Translations under genes and position numbers: made by a program
Notes under the pieces: model-generated
What the model saw: only the letters and a program-made list of their open reading frames with translations
What the model was told of the DNA's origin: nothing
The model's database searches: none
In this document: piece after piece, positions 1 through 9,688 of the stretch
How the letters are laid out: each line of letters begins with the position of its first letter
Numbering within the stretch: the first letter of the stretch is position 1
NCBI GenBank assembly: GCA_016705335.1
Contig: JADIYN010000009.1
Span: 1 to 64,000 of the forward strand
DNA length: 64,000 bases
Direction: 5' to 3'
Source of the DNA: Draconibacterium sp.
Lineage (GTDB): Bacteria > Bacteroidota > Bacteroidia > Bacteroidales > Prolixibacteraceae

Positions 1-415
1 TAAATCATTATAAAAATGTAACATGCTTTAAATTGGATTTGTTCGTAAAAGTTTTTGAACAAAAAACCTACAACTTTCTTTTTTTCAAACTAATGATAAA
101 AAAATCGATACCGTTTGTTCTCACTTTGAAAAAGTTATTGCAGACAAAAAAATGACTATCCCATTCAATTTTATCGCAAAGTTATTTACGCATTCCGGAA
201 AAGTCAAGGGTGGCTTTCTTGTTTTTTTTTTAAGGCTAAAAGCCACACTTCGTGTAGTCAAAAACCTAAAACCATCTGTAACTTAACATCATAGCACGTT
301 AGGTTTTATGACATTCGCCCTTGACCAGAATCCGGTCTGCTCAATGGTATTCCAGTTCAAAATTAACTGGCGAGCCAGAAGCTAAAATAAGTCCGCAGGG
401 CAGCGGTCAAGAATA
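1..415. other. Gene-free left edge with one inverted repeat
   Basis: No convincing reading frame is seen in any frame. The only structure is an 8-bp inverted repeat, GTGGCTTT at 210-217 with AAAGCCAC at 239-246, around a T-rich loop containing a run of ten T. Nothing identifies it as an element end. The following RadC remnant suggests this may once have been the margin of a mobile or accessory segment, which is inference. Confidence 0.5.
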
Positions 416-858
416 ATGAAAACGTATAAGAAAATTCTTCCATTAATCACTTTGAAGAAAACCAAGTCTGATTTTCCATGTGTTAAAATTGGCACATCAG
501 CGGATGCAAATGAATTTATCCGCAACTTTTACTCAGATGATCTCGGAATCTTTGAAGTTTTTCATCCTTTTGCTGAATCGAGACAATACTACCATAGGTT
601 ATGCAAAGATTTCGCAAGGTGGAAATTGGGAACTGTTATCGATGCCACCATCATTGCCAAGAATCTGCGTGGAAGCTTGGCAAAATCAGTAATCCTTTCT
701 CATAATCATCCTTCAGGAACACTTTTCCCAAGTGAGGGCAGATAAAGTAATTACTAAGAAAATAGCTGAAGCTTTAAAGTTTTCGATTGTTCCGTTTTTG
801 ATCATATCATTCTCACGGAAGAATCTATTACTCTTTTGCTGATGATGGTTTGATATAA
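416..858 (+). pseudogene. RadC/JAB-domain protein remnant, frameshifted
   Basis: Pieces of a RadC-type JAB metalloprotease-fold protein are scattered over three frames. One frame gives IIGYAKISQGG-like residues (TTIGYAKISQGG, about 575-610). The next gives the metal-binding motif SHNHPSG (about 697-717). After a break at the GGG near 735, a third gives SEADKVITKKIAEALK and then, with further breaks, a degraded SYYSFADDGLI ending. At least three frame changes in 440 bp make an active protein unlikely. RadC-like JAB proteins in Bacteroidota often sit on mobile elements, so this may be the worn edge of one. Sequencing indels, common in this window, could account for some of the breaks. Family call is firm; status as a true pseudogene is less sure. 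Confidence 0.75.
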
Positions 859-879
859 AAAAAGCCCTACAGGCTTTTT
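859..879 (+). terminator. Intrinsic terminator after the RadC remnant
   Basis: AAAAAGCC (859-866), a 5-nt loop, and GGCTTTTT (872-879) form a hairpin whose descending arm runs into a T tract. It begins immediately after the last codon of the RadC remnant and would end a plus-strand transcript there. Confidence 0.75.
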
Positions 880-1784
880 AATTATTTATATCTCCCCAAA
901 AATAATTTGGGCTCTATCACCAAAAATGACAATTCAAAACAAGTTAGTTTTTAATTCTTTAGTACATTAGATATTAAGATTATTACTACCAAAACCTAAT
1001 GCTTTTAATGAAATAAAGTTAAAAGAGGTGATAGAAAAATCAATCTTTTACTATACATGTTCAATGTTTCAGCTACAGACATAACAGTTAAATAACTAAA
1101 ATCCATGTTTACATTTAACTATTTTAATAAAATTGGGATTATTTATTTGCCCAATTATATTGTCAAAACTTCTCTACTTCCAGGAATAGGGAAGAATCTT
1201 TTATTAATTCATTTGTTTCTGTAAAGTTCCTCATTGTCTATATTTGAGCTCCATATCGGTTGAGGTTGGTAAATAATACTTGGAAATTTGTACAATCAAA
1301 AGACATTCAGACATTTTTTTTTTTCTGAATAATTTTGCAATCATAATGACTCTTTTAAATACAACTACAATAATGCAGACCTTGTCTGCATTATTATCTA
1401 AACTTGTGCCAGTTAGTAGAAAGGAGACTTGTATTGTAAGCAAACATTTCGGTCTCCCCTCTTTATCCATTTTAAACTTAATTGTGCCATTTGTCCTGTA
1501 TATGACACCATTTGTCCAGAGCAAAACCAAATTTTCTTTAAAGAGAATGCCTACCTTTGAAAAGGCATACAGAGGCTACGATGTAAGGGGTTGGTTTCTT
1601 AAATAAAATCAGATTAGCACAATATAATTACACAGAACTAAATAAATAACAAAAGTAACTCTGTTACAAATTGTGTCTTTTCATTTGTATTTGGGTGCTC
1701 ATAAACTTCATCACAGCCTCGTAATCTACAACCAAAAGTTCGACACCTTTCCGCTTAGGGTCACATCTTAATAAAACACAAGTT
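880..1784. other. Gene-poor region with no recognisable gene
   Basis: About 900 bp without a supportable gene. Two overlapping open frames of ~100 codons on opposite strands (1231-1530 and 1280-1606) have no family resemblance and low-complexity composition, so I do not call them. On the minus strand a stop-free stretch from 1792 down to a TAA at 1664-1666 encodes a plausible protein tail (RCDPKRKGVELLVVDYEAVM) with no start codon near its beginning. It may be the C-terminal remnant of a gene but I cannot name the family. A copy of CCATTTGTCC occurs twice, about 20 bp apart, near 1487-1520. Confidence 0.5.
1369..1395. repeat. Perfect 12-bp inverted repeat (hairpin)
   Basis: AATAATGCAGAC (1369-1380) and GTCTGCATTATT (1384-1395) are exact reverse complements separated by CTT. 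It has no T tract of terminator type on either strand. It could be an operator, a recombination site or a mobile-element scar; the sequence does not decide. Confidence 0.7.
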
Positions 1785-1810
1785 AAGCCTTTCTATGAAA
1801 GGCTTTTTTT
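1785..1810 (+). terminator. Intrinsic terminator
   Basis: AAGCCTTTC (1785-1793), loop TAT, GAAAGGCTT (1797-1805), then a continuous T run to 1810. Typical rho-independent geometry on the plus strand, although no clear plus-strand gene lies just upstream. It may isolate the minus-strand cluster to the right from plus-strand transcription. Confidence 0.75.
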
Positions 1811-1901
1811 ATGTTCTAACTGCTGTAAATCTTATGTCAAATAATCAGCAATATGCATTAATAATTTGCCTCTGTTTATATTCGAACACAAATGAACGGT
1901 T

Positions 1902-2821
1902 TTATGATTGCTCATTCTCAACATATTTCTCCAGATAGGGAGAATCTGGGTTGAGCTTGCGTTCGTGCTCCCTGAGAACTTCAACAAGATAGAGGCACAG
2001 TTTCCGGTAGTTTATTCCATCAGGATTATTTTCTTCGTCATAAAAAGCAACTGTTCGAGACCAGTGACTTTGCCTCTTCTGCTATGTATCCGATTTCCCA
2101 CTTATCCGGTTCAAAAGGACGGGTATATTTTGGGGCTGCAGTTGCATTATCTTGCCAAAATCATCCTGTAAAGGGGTTATGTTTCTTTTGTCTTTCCGTG
2201 TTGAGTTATCCCAACCAATTTCACCTGTTGCAGTATTGTATTGTACATTTTTTTTATCGCCGATATTTCTAAGACTTGTTGCAAACAATGTTGTTGTTCG
2301 AACTCCCGCACATTCTAATCTGTTTGATTTTAAATTACCCGAAATATCGGCTCCTACAGCAGTATTGTAGCAAACTCACCAATAACAGATTTCATACGGG
2401 TGAACTGAACGACATTTGCTTTTAAATCACCGCAGGTGAGCGAGCCATTGACATGTAATTTTGACGAAGGTGTTGAGGTTCCGATCCCTACATTTCCATT
2501 CCCCTGAATAGTTAATATCTCAAGCGCATTATCACCAGCCCTGTCTAGAAACGCATATTTAGCCTGAGGATTGCCGATATTAAAATAGAAATGACCTGCT
2601 GTTACTCCCATTCCGTAATATGAGGTTCCTTCATTATTCTGATAAAGTGCGAGCTTCAATTTGTTTAATGAAGGGCCTAAAGATAATTTGGCAATTGGAG
2701 CATCTACACCAATTCCTACATTGCCTTCGAAATACCTTTTTGTATCATCCAATAAACCGTTCCACTTTTCCTTATCCAACAGTTCACTCTCCTTAATTTT
2801 CAATTCTTCAAAATTTATCAT
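1902..2821 (-). CDS. Fibre-tip-like protein with C-terminal S74 self-cleaving chaperone (frame-broken)
   Basis: Reading frames at 2821-2354, ~2370-2090 and ~2090-1902 join into one protein of about 305 residues. After a short N-terminus (MINFEELKIKE) come repeated GNVGIG motifs (GNVGIGVDAP, GNVGIGTSTPSSKLHVNG), typical of phage-tail-fibre and adhesin-like proteins. The C-terminus has the S74 (endosialidase-type) intramolecular chaperone signature: TGEIGWDNSTRKDKRNI with the Ser cleavage region, then GYIAEEAKSL and NYRKLCLYLVEVLREHERKL. S74 domains fold as trimers and cut themselves off once the fibre has matured. Two frame breaks, near 2360 and 2090, are needed, so either the sequence has indels or the gene is dead. 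It is the last gene of the giant-protein cluster, 40 bp after the DUF6603-like gene. No signal peptide is visible. Family is clear; role as an assembly tip is inferred. Confidence 0.75.
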
Positions 2822-2861
2822 CGCTTTTTATTTATTGTTTATTTCTAATTCTTACCAGCAT

Positions 2862-5800
2862 CTAACCAATTAAAACTTTATCGCTTTCCTCAATTTCCGA
2901 AGGCAAAACCTGCCAATCTCTTTGTTCTTCCTTTGGCCAGTGTGTCAGCAAATAATCTTTTGCCCCTGAATAACTGTTGAAATACTGTTCTTTTAATTGT
3001 GAAGGAATATCAGTGCTTCTTTCGACAATATTTTATAGACTTTCCTTTTCGGTCCGGGTACCTGGTCAACACCAAATAATTCCTCCGGCCGGGCAAAATC
3101 TATTCGCTTTTTTATTCCACTAAAGTTTATCATTCGTTCTCCCTGCCAGTTGTCAGTATTTTGTGTTTTAATACTTTCCTTTTCCTCTAAAATGATATCT
3201 TCAAAATCATTTGGAGTAGATTGAATATCATTTGCCGGAATATCAAACAATTCACCCGGTGCCACTTTAATACCTGCAGTCATCAGGTCAAAATCGGGTG
3301 TTGACAATTTTTCATCATCCGTTAAATCCTCAAAATGGCCACGCGAAAATAATCCTGTAAAGGTGGCTGAGTTTTAGCTTCCACAGGTTGTCCATTACCA
3401 AATGTATAGTCCGAGATCCTGTAACTTGTTTTCACCTCAACAGTTTTATTTCCCATTTTCCCGATGGTTGTGTTTAAGGGAATCAGGTTTTGCCGCAGTT
3501 CAAGAAAACTGGCAGGATGAATAAATACTGGTCTTGTTTTCTGCTTCTCCAAGACTTCGAAACGAAACTGCCCCGTTGAATCCATCCGGGATTTTAGCAG
3601 TCAGTTGCCGGTTTGCTGCAACTGAGATCTTAGTTTTCAAGTAATTCATCGGGTTTAATAAATACAGGAGCAATCTTTTGTTTTCACCCCAGCTAATATT
3701 GAATTTAACTTTCAAGGAGAAGAATAACACCTTAATTTTAGCATATCCCTGTGCACGCCAGGGCTCAGGACCGCTGAGTAAAAACTCAAGATCAACCCCG
3801 AAGAAGGAACGGCCACGGTATGAAACTTCAACACTAATCCGGATATCAGTTTCAAAATAGAACGGATCAAACTGAAACAGGGCATTAAATCCTAAAAAGC
3901 CGTACACCCTTATATTTCCTTTTTTAATCACCAATTCTGCACTAAACCAACCTGGTAAAGAGTTTGATGTGATTGCGGTATAATTCTCAGGTTAACCGAG
4001 TATCTTCACTTTCTTTTAATAAGGCTGTAACCACAGGCACATCGGGAACTTTCGGGTTTTTACGATCGCGGTGATATCCGCCCACGGATAAAAGAAATTG
4101 CGGATTGCTACCCCAATCCAACATAAAAACAAAGCCACCGGTCAGCACAACTTCAACTAAATTCGAAGCGCGAAGCCTGCCTTCAATCAGGATATATGAG
4201 GCAGCAAAATTAAAATCTCCAAAAATATCAATATGAATTTCCCCAAGGCGTTTTTTCGCATCCTTGTCAGGCAGGTAAATGCCTAGGCTACCAAGTAAAA
4301 TAAGTCTTCCGGCAAATGGGAATTCAAGCAGAAACCCTAAATCAATTTCAATAAATGTTGGCGAACCATAACCAATTTTAAAGAATGGCGCCACCACATA
4401 ATGTTTTTTTTGCGGAGGAAAAACAGCTCTTAAATCACTGATTATTTTTGAAGCATTCTGTATAACATTCTCCGGAAACATGATCGATTTCATCGCACCG
4501 TTTTGAATCCGCTCCCTTAAAATGTCCACTTTCATTGTCCGGTAAATTCCAACAATACCTCCCACGGCATTTAGTGTAAATCCAAATGCCAAAGGAATTG
4601 GCGGATTAAATGAAACGCTGATACTGACAAGCATCGAGAATCCCTTTTCACCATTTGGCAAAAGGGTATTTATCAAACCAATCGCTATAATTCCGATTGC
4701 GCGTTTTTCGAGTGCCAGTTTTAAATCCAGAACACCTGCATAACGATGATTATCGAAATCAAGTTCAAGAAATCCTCCGCCTGTAATTATTTCAGAATCT
4801 ATTCTGAGACCCACTCCATTGGGTGGTGTAAATCCAAAAGAGAAATCGGTTGTTCCCAAATCTCCTTCACGATTTGGTGTAGAAACAGCAATTCCCAATC
4901 CGGTGTTTTCCACCTTTACAATAACAGGACCCAATTTTGAAGAAAATGTCGAAAGTACTTTTAAATAACCTCCCAGTACACCATCTTTTGTTATTGGTCC
5001 GTAATCCCATTTAACATTATCAAAATAAAGTAGATCCAAATCTTTATGAATTGGAATAAGCAACTGATAAGGCTGATTTTCTAAAGTCTTGCTTTCTCCG
5101 TTTGTTTTGTTTTCTGATTCAGGTTGTGGAAGAGCTGAAGGTTCAACAGATCGTAATGTTGCAGGTTCAGATTCTTTCTTTTCATCTTTACCATCATCCA
5201 AAATATCTTTTAACAGGTCGATATTATGATCGAAATAAAATCCCTTTTTCCGGGTAAAACCAGCTGAAACGGTGAATTTTAAAGGCACATCGCCCGAAGG
5301 CATAATCTCATTTAAAAACCCGTCTCCTTCACCACCTGACAAAACAATTGCATTGTCTTTCAAACCTATTTCAATTCCTGCATCTTGCTTGCTTAAAAAT
5401 GCCGAGATTTTTATTTTGCCAACTGCTAAACGTGTCCCCGATTCATCCGGAATATTATAAGAGGCTCCGGTTTTCGGATCGGCTTTTCTTTTGAGCGCTA
5501 ATTCCAGCTTTATATCTCCCAACACATTCGCATCCGGCAACCGTCCGGCATAAATATCAAGTACATCACCAGTTGTAGTTTTAATTTTGAATTCCCAGTT
5601 GTCATTTATATCGTATGTGTAACTTACTTCTCCGTTTAGCGAAATAAAAAGTCCGCCCAGTGATTCAATCTTCACCGTGGAATCTTTATTGAAATAATCG
5701 GAAACTTCTTCATCGGCGACAAAAAATAACGTGCCACCCAATCGTTTGTCAAATTCACTTTTTTCTTTTTCAGGAAGTTTAAGGTCAAAAGAAAAGGCAC

Positions 5801-6782
5801 GTTCCGAAACCAGGTCCGACCAATTACCTCTTTTCCATTGTTCGATGGCTATATTGAATAATTCAACAATCTTTTTTTCAATTTCAGAAGGTTGTGGTTT
5901 TACAATCACCGCTTCTATCTTTTCCCAGGCTTTTAATTTGTCTTCATCAATTGGAAAATCAGTACTATGCTCTTTTCTGATTTTATAAAGCAAATGGTCT
6001 CCCTGAAATGAATTTTTCAGTTCATCCATGTGTTCTGGTGACCATTTTTTAGGTGGGATATCCCATCCATAAAGAAACCGGCTTTCAGGTAAACGGCTTT
6101 CCATAAAATCAAAAAACATTGCCAAAACAACCATCAATTCTGACCAGTTTTCAGCATCTTCCAAGGTATCCAGATTACTGATGCTACCATAAACTTTTCC
6201 AATTTTATCAGGAAAACTTTTGACATATCTAATTGGGTGAGTGATTAACTCCCACAAATTCTCAATCAGAAAAGTTGGTCCTTTTGTAATTATATTGTAA
6301 GTAACATCAGGCGTCCCCTGCCCTTTTACAGCACTTTGACCAGTAACACCTGACTCTACCAAAAAACCGGATAACTGGGCAATCCAATAAAATCCCGGAT
6401 GATGGAGACGCGCATAATTTGTACTCATCACTTCAAAAAACCGCCAGAGTAAAGTATGTATATCCTGAGGGTTTTCAGTAGGATTATCAAGAATAGCCTT
6501 AATAAACTCTTTTGTGGCTGTGTAAAGTATTTTTACGTCATTAACCGCGCTTTGAAAAGCCAAATCGTCAGGATTAACAGATTTTCGGTACTGGTCAATA
6601 TTGTTTACAGATTCTTCGGGAATCTGTAGTTTTACATCTTTATCCGGATTCAAACCTAAATTTAATAAGGTGTCACGCCGTACCTGATCATCCTCCATCT
6701 TTTCTTTTAACCAAAGAAAAAATTCACCTATTTTCCCGATAACTGACTGTAAAAAACCAGGTTCATTAGCCATAATATTCAA
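2862..6782 (-). CDS. Giant beta-rich protein, DUF6603-like (frame-broken)
   Basis: The long frame 6782-3987 (931 codons) continues through four single-base breaks, near 3990, 3565, 3335 and 2995, to a TAG at 2862-2864, giving about 1300 residues. The C-terminal third looks like the DUF6603 family as I recall it: GGFVFMLDWGSNPQFLLSVG, then ENYTAITSNSLPGWFSAEL, GFLGFNALFQFDPFYFET, and LLSGPEPWRAQGYAKIKV. The first ~330 residues are helical and acidic; the middle is amphipathic beta strand with LELDF and LDLKLAL repeats. No signal peptide or membrane segment is seen, so it is probably cytosolic or exported by an unusual route. Its ATG overlaps the stop of the PhoD-like gene (ATGA), indicating translational coupling. 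The function of DUF6603 proteins is not known to me. The breaks are probably sequencing indels, since protein similarity continues across each. Confidence 0.75.
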
Positions 6783-9663
6783 CTTTTAGAATGAGGTAAC
6801 ACCGGTGCTTTTTCAGCTTCAGAAGCTTCCAAAGGAATTTTGTGAAGCGTATAAATTTCAATTTTCTGTGTAGTGCCCGGTTTTCCATCCAAAGGAGCAG
6901 CATACAGAGAATGAATTACATGCAGAGGTTCATTTGTGGGTTTTTCGAACGTAACCAACCCAACATTTGATTTGAACAAAATCTGGCGGGTATAATTTAC
7001 CTTTTTGGCCTGCGCAATGTGCCGGCTGGCAATTTTCTGAAGGTTTTTCATCACATCATCAGTCTCTTCCAATGTGTCAACCCGTGCCGGAGACGGCCTG
7101 TCACTTTCAATCCGGCTGTCAGTTACGTTTTCTATTCTCCATGACCAATCCGGATCGCGGCCAAATTTTGTACCGGCAGGCCATCCGTTCACAGGTATAA
7201 TGACAGGGCTTTTTTTCAGCTTATCGTTAAGGAATGACACTTTCGTGTTGTCGGGAAAGTCAAGCGGATCAGGATTAATTTTATGATTGAGCCAACCCAA
7301 ACGTTCTGCTCTTAAATTTTGTCGAATTATTTTTTGTGCGACTAAAAAATGCTGGCTGGCATTGCGGATATAACTGGGCATAATATTTCGAAATCCGCTT
7401 GAAGTTAACTGTGCAAAACATGCAGTTGCTTTGGCGTTACCCTTTGTCCAGTAGGCTAAGCGCTGACTCGATCCGTAGTGCACATCTCCCGATAGAAAAA
7501 TTACTTTTTTAAATGGAGCCAGTCGTTTAAGCAGCTCTTCCTGCGAAACCGGATCAAAAGTCCAGGCTTCAATGGCATCGGGATTTGTACCTTTCATCCC
7601 CGATTTCACTTCATCACCTTCTTTAAAATATTCTTTCAGATCGAAAACTTTATAAGCCAGAGGTGCGATAAGTTCATCCAATAAAGAGGGTCCCAAAACC
7701 GGTAACGGAGCAATCACAAAACAAACCTCATCGTCTTTTGGTGTTGGGTTTTCAGGAATAAGATCGGTCATTCCATTGAAGGACAGATTCCCCGGCGCCC
7801 CCTGAAAATCAACGAAAGACCGGCGGGTTCGGTTATCAATTACCAATATTTTGTGTTTGGCTCCATCATAAGTAAAATGCCATTTTATCAACGGACTTCT
7901 GTTATCGGGAAGTTGCTGCCTTCCGCCTGCAGAACCCGCTACCCTGTGCTGAAAATCAAGCCCAAACAGGAAATCAACGTGATCTTCCATTGCAGCGACA
8001 TCCACATTTTCTCCCGAAAATAACTGTGTAATCTGATTTAAAAGGTGAGCATGAGGATTCCCCAAAACTTTCAGAATTTCATCATCGCTACCCACATTTT
8101 TTTTATACTTCCGAATGATAAACTCATCTTTATTCTCTGAATTTGTCAACAACCATTCCCCTGTATGCAATAATTTCACAATTGCTTTTTCACTGTCAAG
8201 CGTTATCCCTTTTTCGGTAAATGCCGATTTTAGTGTTTCTGTAAATTGTTCAGTGTTCAGCTCTTCAGCTAAAGCAGTATCCAATTCAAAAAAATGACCA
8301 ACCCTGTTGTATTTGTCAGCCCGGTTTCCCCAATCCTGAAAAAGTGCGTATGCCATCATTGCATTTCTTACGATAGTTTTCCCAAGCGGTGAGGTAAAAA
8401 CACGGTCGCGCCAAGCCGGGTTCAGGTTCCAGTCATCGGTAACATCGTGGTCGTCAAAAATCATAAATGTTGAAATATTGGCCATCGCCCTTCGCACCTT
8501 TGGCATTGTTTGTTTAAGAATTTTCAGATTATCCTTTGTTTAGAAGCTGAACTATTTAGAAAATTTATCAGGGCACTTCCCGCCTGGCTTTTTTGATCTG
8601 CTGTTCCCATTCCTGAGAGTAGCGTTCTGAGAATTTCCTTATCAGAAATTCCGAATAGAAAATCAAGGCATTTTTTCATGATTGCATCTTCAAACAGCGC
8701 TTTTTTCCCTGATCTTTCATCAAATAAATTCTGTCTGAAAATCGCCCCATAATTTTCCGGAGTAACTATTATTTCGTTAAAAACCTCTTCAAAGCTTTTC
8801 ATTGTATCGACATCTTCAGGCCAGGAAACATCGGACCAAACCGATAAATACATGCCCGCAAATTCTCCAAAAGAAATTAAATGACTGGCAGTGTCGCCTG
8901 TGGTAAACCGGGCTTCAGAATCAATTAATCGTCTGCGAAGAAAAGCTGGAAAATGGCTTGAATCAGCGAGCCACCTTTTCGTTTTAGTTTCCGGATCTTC
9001 CCATTCGGTTGGCAGCGTTTCCTTATTTTCAAGAATTTGGTTCCCCAATCCGGTCAGATGGTGCAAAAGCGATCCTACCACTGAATCAGCATAAATCTGG
9101 TCACCCGAAAAAAACAGTTGCTGTGGACGTTTTGCCGGATCAGACAGATTTTCTTTTATTAAATCATCAACAAAGGATAACGCGTCCTCAAAGTTGTTGT
9201 CATTATTTCGGCACGAACCATGAAGAATTTTAAGGTCCTCGATCTTGTCAGCAGGTAATGCGAATCCGGGCAACTGGTCAATCTGATAGCTAATTGTTGT
9301 ATTTCCATTAGTATCTGAATTACTCAGTAAATCAAGGGTTTTAAAATCTCTGGATTCATTATCTGCTGTGGTAAATTTGAGATTGTATGAATAAAGCTGA
9401 CCCCAATGCAATTGTTTATCGCTTGAAAGTGCAAGTCGCACGACAGTTATGTGCAGAAATTTACCGATTTGTGTAGTATCCTGAGAAACACTGTCAATTG
9501 GCGGCTCGTCAATTTTCCCTTCATTGTTGAAAGCAATCATGCCATTCCAAACCGTCAGTTCAATTTTGGCGGCAGTTTTCAACGCAATCCAAATGGATAC
9601 TTCATCCTGCGCAACCCTTCTTACAATCGGTCCACATAATATATCGGTTTTACTTAATGCCAT
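6779..9663 (-). CDS. PhoD-like metallophosphatase/phosphodiesterase, enlarged (one frameshift)
   Basis: Frames 9663-8524 and 8506-6779 join across a T run at 8535-8537 (A run on the coding strand) into about 960 residues. The N-terminus has a PhoD-type beta domain (GPIVRRVAQDEVSIWIAL), followed by metal-site motifs ILHGSCRNND, FSGDQIYADS, then FDDHDVTDDW just after the junction, and FLSGDVHYGSS. These are the binuclear metal residues of PhoD alkaline phosphatase/phosphodiesterases. Typical PhoD enzymes have about 450-550 residues and a Tat signal; this one is nearly twice as long and lacks any signal peptide. The extra length lies between GDQIYAD and DDHD and in the C-terminal ~300 residues. 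It follows the 954-aa gene by 25 bp and overlaps the DUF6603-like gene by 4 bp, so it is co-transcribed. Enzyme fold is confident; the substrate is unknown. Confidence 0.85.
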
Positions 9664-9688
9664 CAGTTTATTCTTTTTCCAGTTTCAA

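Noticed and set aside
1280..1606. Open frame of 108 codons on the plus strand, overlapping a 99-codon minus frame
   Set aside because: No family resemblance, no ribosome binding site, and a perfect palindrome lies within it; both look like chance frames in AT-rich DNA.
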